Origin: Neospora caninum Liverpool
Lineage: Eukaryota; Apicomplexa; Conoidasida; Eucoccidiorida; Sarcocystidae
Reading direction: 5' to 3'
Assembly: GCF_000208865.1 (NCBI RefSeq)
Contig: NC_018390.1
Location: 4,978,270 to 5,042,269 of the forward strand
Length of the DNA stretch: 64,000 nt
Shown: piece by piece, positions 11,370 through 23,715 of the stretch
Layout of the letters: every line of letters begins with the position of its first letter
Numbering within the stretch: the stretch's first letter is position 1
The notes under the pieces: model-generated
What the model was told of the DNA's origin: nothing
What the model saw: the letters and a program-made list of their open reading frames with translations, nothing else
Databases searched by the model: none
Position numbers and translations under genes: made by a program

Positions 11370-14363
11370 TCGCGAGGGTCGAGAAAGTCGGAGAAGAAGG
11401 GCTGCGAGCAGAGGTGCGGCGGCGAAAACGTGGATGGGCACTCGACTCTGGGCGACAGCAAGAAGGGAAGCAGGCAAATCTGAGTGGCGGGAAGGCAGGA
11501 GAGAAGACCCGCAGGGGGTGGCTTTCGAACAAGAGAAGCATGCGAGGGCCGGAGGAACGAGGGTTTTCTCACCGGTGAATCGATTTGGGGCAGAGAGGAG
11601 ATGCCAGCCGTGTTGTGAGTGCACTTAACCGCAGGAACCAGAGCTTTTTATGCGTTTTTTCGTGCATGTGTATCGTGAGTTTTTCCTCGTGTGACTGGTC
11701 CTCCGAGTATTGCTTTTGCCTGTTCTTTGTCCTGATCCTCTGTAGCGGTGCGCCGTTCGCTACGTTTTAGAGCCGTCTCACTTTGGAACGGGCCCGCAGT
11801 GGGTTTTCTGTTTCTTTTCGTCGACTGAGGTATACCTCCCGAGAAGCGCAGACAGATCTCGGAGACTTGCGTTCCTGTACCACTCACTGGGGGTCTGCTT
11901 GAAGTCTTGTATGCCTCTCATCGTACAGTTGAGTTTCGTTTCGATATGATGTAGTGAAACTGAAATTCTTTCCTGGGAAGGCCTTCCCAGCTTCCTTGCC
12001 GTTTTTGGACGCCACAAGTTGTGACAGAGCTCCTGTGGTTCTTTATCGAAGAGAAAACCTTCGTTCCCCGCCCCTTCGCCACGACTGTGAAGACTGCGTG
12101 GGAAACCCGCTGTCGAACACATAGAGACTTCCGCAGGTGTGGAGAGAGCTCCATGGACAGTCGCACGTTCGGGAGAACGCCCGTAGCCGTCGCTGGCGTG
12201 CTTTTCCGAGACAGACCTTTTCGGCCAGGAAACAGCGTACGCTTCAGTCACCGGGCCACTCGTTCGCGTTTTGCTTAAGCCACCCTTCTAGCGAAGAAAG
12301 CTTGCGATCAGGCTTGTTTCCGGGTTTGCTTTCGCTGGGCTGCACGAACGTTTGAGCACGCGCATTCACAGCCTAGAGCCTCAGTCGCGGTTGCTGGCAA
12401 GGTGAGAAAACCAAACAGCTGCTGACATGCGCGCGCCACCGCTCCAAGCGTTGCAGTTGCGGCCTCAACTGGTTTGCGTCTTCATCGGGGCGCAAAGAGA
12501 CCGTTTGGCGGGGAAGAACCCAAGACGCAAGGCAACACACATGTGCGACACCGCAGAGCTACTGCAAACGGGGCAAAAACGAACCGGTTCCATGCCGAAA
12601 AAGGGACAGGCGCTACCGCAATATGGGCAGCTCGAAAAAGGGACAGGCGCTACCGCAATATGGGCGGCTCGAAAACGGCTACGGCTGTCGTTGTCAGCAA
12701 GGGCTGTTTGTGGGGCCCGGGTTACGCGCAATCGCTCGCTTTCCGGCAGCAGTGGAAGGACCACCTTGCTCTTCTTGACGCAACTTGTGGCTTCTCCCGC
12801 CCGAGAGGATTTATCTGAGGTGCGAAATCACTCGTACCTAGAGGCGGACAGCTCAAAGCCTGCCGGGGGACGCGCCCACGAGAAACATGAACGTTTCCAG
12901 GATGAGCAGAGACGCAAGCAATGCGGTCGTCAGCTATGAGTATTCCGTACCCAGCACCTGTTGACGTTTATTAGTTCGCGGCGTTCTTTACCGCACTTCG
13001 CTGCTCCGTTTTCTTCAGTAAGCCTTCTGCCTGCAGCTGTGCCGAGCACGAGTTCGGAAACACGAACGTGTTGCTAAGGGCCCCCAAATCCTGCAAAGAG
13101 CCCGACAAACCCTACTGGGCACCTGCACAGGCCTTGTGGCGTTTTTGAGTTTGGCTGGGAATCCCGGCACTGCATTGATCAGCTGAGGCTAATCTGTGAA
13201 CTACTTTTTTCCTGAGAGAGCTCACAGGGGAACCTGGAAGACGGCACGCGTGCGAACGCAAACATCCTGCGGGAAATCTGTTGCGGTCTGAAAACGTGGC
13301 GAACGAAGGGTGTCGCACAAAGTTAGGACGACGATCGCGTCACGAGTTCAGAACACTGCATGCATGCGGACGGCGGACGCGGACCGTTTTGCCAGTGAGC
13401 AGAACATGGACACTTTTTGTCGTCCTGAGCGGAAATGAAAGTTTCATATCTGGTTTCTTTCGTTGAAACTTTCCCTAAGGCTTCTGGAGTGTCATTTATT
13501 CAAGTTACTACAAGTGAGGGGATAAAAACTGTCCCTCTCGGCGCCGCGGTCCTGGACACAACCCGCCGCCCGGCATTTCTCGATTCCGTTCTACGCGCTC
13601 GTGGAAAGCGTGAGCTTGTGCTTCGAGGAGCATGGCGACGCGGCAGAGACTGCATTTTCCCCCCTCGTGATTCACCCCTCCGGTTCCTGATCCCTCGCCT
13701 CCAGTGTCTTTGCATACAGTTGTGTTCGTCTGTGTAGGCACAGGCCTGTTTGTGCATGCACATGTGCGTCGGGACTGTGAACATACATTGAAAGCCGACG
13801 CTGAAGTTTTCAAAGACGGGGAATCTATAGCCCTCATATGCGCGCCAGACAAAAGTGACGGTCTTTCGTTCCGTCTTGAGGTTTTTTCTGCTGCCTCTGT
13901 TCCGACCATTAAGGATAGCCGTTTTCTGCACACGCGCCCGCCTGTCGACGCCGACACCTGTTCGGGTCCTCGCCAAAAGTGCTGTTCCGCGAGTTTGCAC
14001 TGCTCTGTTCCTTTCCCTTCGCTTTCGCTGCGTACGGCGACTTGAAAATTCTACCTGAAAGGTCTCGAGTCGGAATTCTTGTGTGTACCCAAATAGTAAC
14101 CCCTCCAGTGACTCCACTGTGCGTTATTTGGAGAAATTGACGTTTCCACGGTGCGGCAATTCTCTCGGCGTCGCTTGCCTCGGCACGCGACACACCCGGC
14201 GATGAAGCAGAGAAATTGACGCGGAGTGTGCTGTTTTGCGGGACGACAGGCGCTTACCTTGGTCATTACGAATTCTCTCTTCTTCCTCGGACAGCCCGAT
14301 CCGAGGACGGGTCCGGCCGTATTAGTGCCGCTCGTGTCTACTGCGTTTTCTCCCGAGACGACC
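11370..14363. other. 3' UTR and intergenic region
   Basis: This follows the Spen stop codon. The only structure I see is a 37-bp tandem duplication at 12597-12670 and an overlapping pair of TGCATGC sequences at 13357-13367. Open frames here (for example 12427-12939) have no splice context or domain. Confidence 0.5.
12597..12670. repeat. Two-copy 37-bp tandem repeat
   Basis: Two nearly identical copies (12597-12633 and 12634-12670) beginning GAAAAAGGGACAGGCGCTAC, differing near the end (GGCAGCTC versus GGCGGCTC). Noncoding context. Confidence 0.9.
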
Positions 14364-16168
14364 ATGGCGGATTATCGGCCCTGCCTTCATCAAGCTGTCA
14401 ATCTTCATATGGGCCGTCTCGTGTCCAGCTATTCTTCCTTTCTGGACTGCTGCAGCGTAAGCCTTCTCTCGGTCCCCTCTCGCGAGTTGCTTGGGCGAAG
14501 CCGCTGTGCACAGACGGCTACACACGCCCCCGCGCTTGCGATAAAACGGAAAACGTTTCCGTTGGGCGAGTGAACAACGGCGGGAATTTCTGAGTCACTG
14601 CTCCACTGTGCGAAATGAGCGAAAACTCGCAGACACAAAACGCTCAGAAGAAGCTGACATGTGCGCACACAAGCAAAGAGCCCCGGACACCCTTTTACAC
14701 CTGGCTGTATCGACACGACCGGAACCTTGTGGTTTCGAGACAGCCCCGCCTGCAGTTCTCGCAGAAAGGCATCTTCGTACACGGGTTGGACCGCCGGTGT
14801 GTATCTCCAGAGGTCTTTCTGACTTCGTTTTGAGGGGCGCAAGGCACCCGCTGTTCTGTCGGATGCATCACATGCCCAAGAGGCAAAGCATTCACCGATT
14901 GTCGATCTTTCGTTCGATCCGGTGTTTGTGGCTGAAAGGAGCGTTGCAATGCCGTACATGGTTCCTAGAATCCCGTCCCAGCTACACACACGACTTCGCG
15001 TCATTTCGAAGTTCACCTTCGTTCCACTTCGAGGAAAGCGTCATCCGCCTCGAAACGCTGATCCTCGGAGCGCAGAACAAATCTCTCTTCACCCAGTTGT
15101 CTCTGTGCTGTGTATCCTCCGAATGTGTCGCTTCACAACAGGTGAATGAAGAGGGAAACTTATGTGGCATGACCGTCGACAACTTCCTTCTCAAGCTTCA
15201 GGTGTTTGCCATTGTAAGTCTCCGGCGTTTTGTTGACTGTTCCTGTTTTCTCTCCTTTTCTCACCTTCTGTCCGTTTGTCTGAGTCTCCCTGCTTTCTTG
15301 CTCCCGCGCACTCTCTCTCCCGTCAGCCGGAGACAGAAGCAAATTGTTGGCGGCAAAGACGGAAACGAAGACAAACTTCGAGGTCGGGTGCAAAGGCGAG
15401 AGATGTCTCCTGCCGGGCCGAGGATAAATGGAGAGTTCGGCGTCGCCGTGTATCCTGGCTGCTTCCATCTTGGGCAAAGTGGAAACGCTCTTGAACACTT
15501 GAGTGCACACTCCAAGCCCGTTCCGCGCAGTCTCATTACCGTCGCGGGGCTGCGAGTTCCCGCTAGGAGCGCGGCTAGTGCCAGTGTCGTGCTCGCGAAC
15601 GCTTCTGACAGGAGACTAGGGACAGGGACAACCTTTCCAAAGCCGTGTGGCGCTCCCCGTGCATCGTCCATGCTGGTTTCTGAGGCGTGAACGTTTGACG
15701 TCTGCGATTGATGTAAGCACCTGATTGCCTTGCGTTCTGCTGTCTCCTTTCCCGCTTCAGATTCATTCCTGTAGATCGCTTCTCACACTGGCGGCTGACT
15801 GCGCTGTGAACACAACGCTGCATGACACCCAGCGTCTTTTCTCCCTCCTGACGGAGTCGCAAAAGAATCTACGACAGCGAATCGCTGCGCTGAAGAGCGC
15901 AGAGCGGGGTAAGGAAGCAAGCGCAAAAGACGAGGAACGCACAGGTTACGGTGACACGGATGCAATTGCGTCTGCCGAGGGACCACGCACTGCGCGAGCA
16001 CTTCCTTTTTTGAAGAGTGAGGGGAAACCCCAGTTTCTTGCTTTCGACGACCTGCTTGGCAGTTTTTTTCACCAAAGGGACCCAAGCGATTCAGAACAAC
16101 ACATCAATGTGACACAACCCTCAGAGGGAGTCACCGAATCCGAAGAACAAGGACTGGAAGCGGATTAA
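14364..16168 (+). CDS. Small helical protein, possibly Mediator subunit 22-like, about 190 aa, 3 exons
   Basis: Exons 14364-14456, 15142-15213 and 15761-16168 are all in phase 0 and have good GT-AG borders (GTAAGCC, GTAAGTC donors). The start ATG has an ideal context (ACCATGG). The first 110 or so residues form amphipathic helices (MADYRPCLHQAVNLHMGRLV, then DNFLLKLQVFAI and HSCRSLLTLAADCAVN). The last 70 residues are polar and probably disordered. The size, helical pattern and an NFLLKLQ... segment followed by a helix bearing a short Thr/Leu motif recall Mediator Med22/Surf5, but the resemblance is weak and I would not rely on it. A further small exon in the 685-bp first intron cannot be excluded. 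Confidence 0.5.
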
Positions 16169-17309
16169 AAGCGACTTGTGACAAGTAGCGGTGAAGGTTG
16201 CCTGTGGCCGTGCTTTGGGAAGTGAAGGGATGAGCTGTTCAAAACTTTTGGTTCACGCGCTGCTCTGCGGTTCACTCCCGGGGAAACTCGTCCCTTCTAC
16301 AGCCTCAGGGGTTTTCTGTATTATGCAAAGCGAAGATCTTCTTATGTGTAACTCCGTTTTACGGAATTCAATAGAGCGGTCACGCTATCTATAGCACCAC
16401 GAAAACGTTCAGCTGAGACATTCAGCAAATTGCGACTTTCTCGAGAAGAGCGACGCGGACCAGAGGGCATGCATCGGCGTCGGATTGATTCACTGCCTGA
16501 GGCTGCATTCTCTGCGTAGTTAGCACAACGAAGGAAAGTAGTGTCGGAAGCCTGTTCGACTCTCTTTGTCACAGCCGAGACCGAAGCTGATTTACATTTT
16601 GGGGAAGTGGTTCCTTAGAAGATAAGCGTGAGGGTGTAATCTAGCGGCAAGCAATCGTCTGCCAGTGAAGAAACACACAAGGAGTGTGTCAATCTTCACG
16701 TCTCCAAGACAGGAGAGGGAACTTGGCTGGGTTGCTGGATCGCGAAAAACGAAGCGTCGGTTCCAAAGACGAGAAAGGGTTTTTTTTACAGTTTTAGCGA
16801 AAAACAATCGAGTTGCATAAGAGGAACACAAACATCTGAGTTTTCCTGCATCGTTGGAAATCTGCATGAGAGGGGCAATTTCCCGAAAACACAAATACAC
16901 ACACGCTTGAGCACGGTGAGTTGGAAGCCCCGATTTCCCCGTTGTGTTTCTCTCTCCGTCCCGGAGATTCGAGGGACACTATAAGTGCTTACGAGAATGC
17001 TCTCGACGTTGGCGCTTTGACACCCACCCTCGGTGCACAGATCAGCATATCTTTTTCTCTTCTGAATCAGCCGCCCAAACGGCGCGTGCGCGGGCCCCGT
17101 TTTCGTTCACGTCGGGCTTTCAGCGTCAGCTTGTTTGCTGGGTCCTGTGAAACTAAGCGTCAAGCATCTTCTGTCATGGCTTCGCCACTCCCCACGAGAA
17201 ACCCCAATAAAACATCGTCCCTTAATCCCGACATTTTTGAACTCTGGTCATTTAGCCTTCGTATTCTACGTTATGTTCTTCCGCAACGGCCGGCGTGGGA
17301 CCGGTCTAT
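16169..17309. other. Convergent intergenic region
   Basis: This lies between the stop codons of two genes that face each other. It should hold both 3' UTRs. No gene or repeat is seen. Confidence 0.5.
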
Positions 17310-19142
17310 TCACTGGTACTGCCGCGATCCTGTGCTGCGCACGAGTCCCGGTTCAACTCCACTGTTTGCAATTTGCTGATGCAAAGCCGAGTAGTCGTAC
17401 GCTGTGGGCATCTCATTGACCCCAGGCACAGAGCTGGAAAAAGTAGAGAGAGGCACACCCACGGCGCCGGACTCAGAATAACCGGCCGTTCGGTGGCCGC
17501 TCAAGACGCTGGCGCTCCGATGCAGGCTGGACGCGTCGTCCACGGGGAGCTCTCGGGTGAGGTATCGCGTCGGTCCATATGCCAAGGTCCCCGAAGTAGC
17601 TTGGTGGGTGACAGGCGCTGAGGCCTCGGATTCAGTTCCGACGTCGCAGAAAGGAAGCATGTTCTCATTCAAGTTGCGCGAGTGAAGGTCGGGGGACCAC
17701 TTTTCCAGCAGCGGCTCAAACTGGAACGCCCAGTTCACCGTAACGATGAGGGCGGCGACCAAGAGGAGAGTGAAGAACGCCCCGTATCCGGTATACACCA
17801 TGAAAAGCTCTGGAAAAAAGGACACATGTGCACCGAGACACGATCCCGTTTTTTCGAAGAGCGAAACAACCTGCCGGGTTTACCTCTCTGCAGGCGCGAC
17901 TCCACCGGCGCGTACTATGAACAGGTGCTAAGTGCCATACAAAGCGTGTGGACCACTCCACCCGTAACGCTTTCGGGTGTGGCCCTAGTCGAGGCTCTCT
18001 CTTCGCTCGCGCACGAAGCGATTTTAGCTGGTGTCTCTCTGTGCATCAAGGAGGTTGCGATTCCCTACATGGGAGACGCAGTTTGCGGTGTTCCTCTCGA
18101 GATCAACTTCCGTGTTCGGCGAGTGGCGGGAGGGCTCACCTGCGAGTCCTGCAGTCGTGTAAAGACCCAGCATGCTCCACGCATACTCCTCGTAGGTGCC
18201 TTGGTCATGGTAGCTTTCCAACAGGAAGAAGCCGACGCCGTACATGACGAGTGCGAAGGCGTGCAAGGTGCTGGAGAAATGGTAGAGGCCCCAATCGGAC
18301 TGAGTTCGCTGATACTTTGCCCACCATTGAACACTTGAGAAGAGGTACGCGTGGATGTACTGCACCACGCGCAGGCAGCCCGAGACGGCATCCAGTGTCA
18401 CCGCGCAGGACAGCGTCTTCGAACCCGCTCGGAACCCCCGAGTCCATCTGAAAAAAGAAGGCAGCGCAAAGGTCCAGATCTTGCAAAGCCGTAGAGACAC
18501 CCAGGCTAGGTCAACAAGCGGGGCGCGATTGCGAAATCTCCAGAAATCACTACCGCCGCAGAAACGGCGCGCTTTTGGAGGGAACGTGCGGCCAGCACGA
18601 GACAGCTGTCTGACTTCGAAGGACATCCTCGCCTACGAAAATAGCGCTTACTTGCTAGAGTCCGCGACGAAGAGTTGGAAGAGCGCAATGCCGAAGGTGC
18701 CCATCAGGTACCCGATCATCAGGATCGACGTAATAAGGTGGAACGCGTCAGACATGCGTACGGATTCAGGGCCCGCAAACTCATCGAAAACAAACAAGCC
18801 GCCACCGCCAAAGGCGAGGTAGAAGAGACACATGAACAGCAGGCAAGCCGCCTGGAGAGACGATCCGATGCGGAGTAGAGCGGACGTGAAAAAGTAAATG
18901 AACGGGCTGTGGTGCTCGCCGCGCGGAGTGTCGTCGATTTCGGTAGGAGGCCGCAGGTTTTCATTGATGGCCTGAGTCAATTGTCTCGTCAGCTGCTGTC
19001 CGAAGTCAAAAGACCCACTTCCTGGCGACCTCATGCCATTCTGTCCGGTAGGCGCTTTGCTGTAGCCCTCGATGCTGGGCGCGGAGACGAACGCCTGCTG
19101 GGCCGGCAGCGTCTCGTCTCCTTCGACGCCGAGAGAATACAT
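17310..19142 (-). CDS. Six-helix integral membrane protein, 432 aa, 3 exons
   Basis: Exons (read downwards) 19142-18652, 18447-18140 and 17809-17310 give 1299 nt in frame, with donors GTAAGC and GTGAGC. The first 100 or so residues are polar. Six hydrophobic segments follow: QAACLLFMCLFYLAFGGGG, AFHLITSILMIGYLMGTFGI, one around RVVQYIHAYLFSSV, STLHAFALVMYGVGFFLLES, one around MLGLYTTAGLAELFMVY, and FFTLLLVAALIVTVNWAF. A soluble Ser/Thr-rich tail of about 140 residues follows. Six spans with both ends on the same side fit the apicomplexan GAPM (glideosome-associated, inner membrane complex) layout, but I cannot confirm the family from motifs. An upstream frame continues to about 19328 and could hide an earlier start. 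Confidence 0.7.
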
Positions 19143-22100
19143 TTTGTGTGGAAAGGGACGAGTTGAAGACGACGAAAAACCTCTAGCCAGAAGGGAGGCT
19201 ACCCCGAAGCCGAGTCCCTGGCAGCCCGAAACAAAAGATCGGAGAGCAGACGACAAAAAGAGTTCCTGCAAGCAGACAGAAACGGGAACATGGAAATCGT
19301 TTTGTGAGAACGGACGTCGTGCAGGCATGCACTGTCACGGCATTCAACGAGCAGGTGCGCTTTGTTTTTTAAGGACGTGCATCAGAAGTGCTGCGTGTGA
19401 AGAGTAGTCAGCGTCACTGTGGGGAAAAATCCGCAGCGCAGAAAGCCAGCGGTCAGCACGTACGAGCAAGGCAACTGGTACATATGGCGGCAATTCACGT
19501 TTTACAGAGTATGCCAGAAATACGGTAAACACACCTGGTGGAAGACACGCAACACCGGAGAGAGTCGGGATCTCCCAATCTCCTAAAACGGTACCTAACC
19601 GTAGAAGCCCGGCGCCATCGAACCGGCAGACAGGGGAGGCTTCACTCTTTCACAGGCCTTGTGAAAAACCAACGGGCGCCACAGCTTGGACACAGAATTT
19701 GGAGGTTACAGACGTGAAGACATGCATCTATCAAGCGTGTGGAAGACAAGCAGACTCTACATTGTTCAACCCCAAAGTACGCAGATCCTTTTTTTTATCA
19801 CAGAACAAGGACTCCTGAGATCCTCTGGGTTTGTCTGTGCCGGCGTTTGCGTGGACACTTTAGCGATTGCTACTTTTTTCATATACCAGCGCATAGCTTT
19901 GACATGAACGGAAAAACAGCTTTCTCTCCTTGCTTGCGCCGGTTTACGGCGTTTGCTGTGACCCACTTTTTCACAGGACCGCGCTCTCATCAATCGACAC
20001 GTAAAGGTAGCGAGCGCGCGCGGATCTCGCGCTACACAGTCCCCGTGCAGATCCAACAACAAAACAGGATTTTGCGACTTGCTTCGATGGCACGAAACTC
20101 CTCAGGAAAACGCGCCCGTTTCACTTTCCCTCGCCGGTGGGAAAAATCTTGGAGTACCCTGTAAAATTGTCGGAGTGCCCAGAAACCCAACAATACTGCT
20201 GGGTCTTGCTCGACGCGGGTATACCAGGCTCTGTACCGCCGCCGTCAAACAACGGTTCCGCCGTTCCGGAAGACGTAGACCAGAAAAACGCTCGTGGAGT
20301 GCGGGTTTCCTGTTTGTGAGCTTTAGAAACTACCGGAATTGCAAATCAAAATAACGCAGGGACGAAAGGTAAAGTATGGCCCAAGAAGGTCAGGTTGCTC
20401 ACCTTGTCGAGAAGCGTAGCGCGTCAATGACGTCGAGCTTCCAAGTGGACGACGTGGTCCAGCAAAAAACTGCGTCATGCAGGTTGAAGAGCGACTGAAC
20501 GGTACCCCCGACTCGAGAAAAACGGAAAGAAACACTTTTCCCTCTCGTTTTTCAAAGCTCATCCGCAATCCCAACACATGCCAACCAGTTCTTGAAAAAA
20601 TCTCCGTTTTCCGGGGAGACCACCGAGAGGGCGTGCTAGCAGACAAGCGACGGGCACCGCGCCAGCGGTTGCGAGTAAAAACTTCGTGTCGAGCCTCGTC
20701 CTCAGACCTGGTCTGACGCGCTCCCAGTGTGCGCTGGGACGGTCTTCCTCTCCGCGGCGGAGCAGTGATAAAAACTTTCATGATACTGTCGTGGCAAAAA
20801 GAGGAGGCGACGCTTCGCGTTGACGGGGACCGGTGTCGACGGAAACCGGACGACCTCGACAGGAAGGTGACAACGTGTGCGTGAGCAATTGCAATCAAGA
20901 CAAACTGGATAGTTATTCGCCCACATTCCGTGATGCAGCTCTGCGGGAAAATATTGACGAACTTCCACGCTTTTTCCCAGTGCTAGAGAAATAAAGGCAT
21001 CTCCTGCCTGCTGGCAATTCACGAGCGGCGATCGCTTTTCTTTCCGTCATGGTGCCCGTTCGCTTTGAAAAAAACTGATTCAATTTGCCATTCTGGAAAA
21101 ACAACTGACTCCAGTGCGAAAAACAATAGGTTTTCGGGATGATCCCTTGGGAATGGTACTTCACACATCAACGATAAGCAGCAAGAATAAGCTTACCAAC
21201 AATTTTGGCTCAGAGAGAATCACTTTTAGTACAATGGTACTGATCATACTAGCTTCTGAGTTGCAGTTTTCTCGCTCTGCTGGTTTTTTTGCACGTTGAT
21301 AATCCTGAACACAAGGCGCAGCGCTGACACACCAGGGTGGGTTCTCACAAGGAAACCGCACAAACGTGGCGAAATGGGGACGTAGGCCTGGGCGATTCTC
21401 GACGCAGTACGGACTCACACGACACTCAATTTTGCGCATCCTGGCCCCGAGGATGACCGACGGGATAGGGTTCACCGTTTCTGGTAGGGGGCTGCGGCGC
21501 GTTTACGGTTCCCGGCTTTTCTCCGCGAGGCCTTCAATCTCTGCACCTGTGCAAGTGTCACTGTCTCCTGCTTTCTGGCATTGTTGATGTGTGTGCAAAC
21601 ATCAAATGGGTGTTCTCCCCATGAGCGGACTTTGAAGTACTCTGGAACTGCGATACCTTGCAAAGCACAATATGTGCATCATTCCGTCAGGGCGCCCTGC
21701 TAATCAGTGCGCTTCAAACGTTTAGTTCACGATCTTGTAAAGGGCCGTCGATATGCCCACTGTAAATAGTGTCTTTGAAAACTTTGCCTGATTACAATCC
21801 CGTCGTGCACAGATCTACACTCCAGAGGTACATGCGTGCCACCATTGATACAGTGTCGGCCCCCCGCTGGAAGAAATATCGAAGTTTAAGGATTCCCTTT
21901 GCCCAGTCCCCTGCCAGAGTGTTTTCTGTGTGGATGCGTCCGTAGTTCTGTCACCGCGTGGGATGCGCCACATTTCTTAACGACGAAATGGCTGTTTTAC
22001 TTTCAAGTGTCCGACACCCCAGTGCGCGTGCATGTCTCTGCCGCCGAGGAAAGGTGCCCATGTTTGGTTGCCTGAATGCGGGCAAACCAGTGATCTTCTG

Positions 22101-23715
22101 CGAGCAAATACTCTGGAGGGACACTTCTCCCCTTTGTGAAGAGTTGGTTACCTCGTGGGCAACCGTTCGCGTGCCACGGCTCTAGCCCGACGAAAGAACG
22201 CCGTGTACACGATGCCTCTGTGCAATGACCACAATTCCTGAACTCCAGATCAAATGTTAGACGCTTCCAAGAAAAGAACAACTAAAGTTCCTGGCGACAA
22301 CCATATGGCGAAGCTGCACAATGATTTCGAGGAGGCTGTACGCGCCGACGAAACGCGTACGGCCCTGCGAACTCGACCAGAGGAAACCTACCCCACCCAA
22401 ATCATCAACTTCGACCTTGCTTGGTGCTGGCCCACATTCTGAGGTGCAACTATAAGCTGTATAAATGGGGTACTTCGTACACCTGATAACGGCTGGAGTA
22501 GAAGCTTCGTGCGCTGTGGAGCTGGTGCTTACTTTTTTGCCTTTCCACGTACTGCGGCTAGTTGCCGCCGCAAGCGGAAGACCCCCTCCGCAGCTTCCTT
22601 TTAACACCTGCACGCCAAAGTGGCGTTGCCCGAATTCCCCATCCCATGGCTAACTGGAGGAAATATGGTGCCTGAAGGATGAAAAACGAAGGCTTTCGGA
22701 GTTGGCCTGAATTCCACTGATGTTGGGACTCTGGCTTAACACCGTCCAGGCTTTCCTCACGTGATCTTCATGGCCGGCATCTCCACAGAGTGCACGCCAT
22801 CTCCAATGCGCGTTTGTCATCGCTGAGATTTAGCACGAAATAACGTTTTATGCCGTATGTTCAGACAGCGTGCTGGAATCTGCCACAAAAGGCCCTCCAC
22901 GCCGTGCTGCTTCCTTCCGGCCTGCATGTTTGTCTTCGGGGTTGATGTGACGCATGTGCATGCGTTCGTCCGGGCTTGGAACAGAATCAGCAATTCTGTC
23001 CGTTAAGCGTTTAACTGCTTGTCCTGCCTACATGTATGAGGTCAACTTATTCCTACACACTCTCTCTAGCCTTTTCAGCTGGGTACGCGGAGATTTTGAG
23101 CCTTCCGGAGGGGGTTGCTCCTCGTCTCCCCCTGCCCCGACGCTGCGACGCCGGCTACTCGGGAAATAGGACCAGTTTCGGAGTCTTCGAAGACAAAGGC
23201 TCTTGACTTTGTGTGTGTCGTGTTTACTGGTGCAACCCTTGCCGGCGAGATCGCGTTTCCAGTGCGTGCTCACACGTTCAACGAACTGACTGGACGTAAA
23301 AGACAGCACACGCGCGCGTTGAGCGTGATATCGGTACCTGTGTGCCCACCGTTGCAGGACGACGTGGCGTAGGAGTGATTCTGTCACTGTTTTTCAACGG
23401 CCTTTTCCCTCTTTTCTCTGCAGGAAAACTCCGGTGTAGTCTCTCCTCAAACTTCTTCGCGTTCCTGAGGGCTTCGTACTCCCCGGCTGCGGCACTGCTG
23501 ATGTGCCACCGTTTTGTCCACCGCCTGCCTCGACGTTCCCGCGTTTAACTTTTTCCATGTTTTCTCATTCTTGTCGTCGTTAAACTCTGGAGCGCACCTG
23601 CCGTGGAAAGACGGTTCGTTCAGTCTTGTTCCCTCTCTCCGTTTCTGAGGAAGTGTGATGCGTCAGCGGCGACCGGAAACTAACAGGGGTTCTGCAAAAA
23701 ACATTTCGGAGCAAA
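19143..23715. other. Divergent intergenic region, 4.6 kb, no gene recognised
   Basis: It separates two divergently transcribed genes, so it should hold both promoters and leaders. All open frames are short, overlap on both strands and lack paired splice signals. No tandem repeat or recognisable RNA gene was seen. Confidence 0.5.

Noticed and set aside
19560..19650. Minus-strand GGTTCGAT, considered as a tRNA T-loop
   Set aside because: The T stem does not pair and no acceptor or anticodon arm can be drawn.
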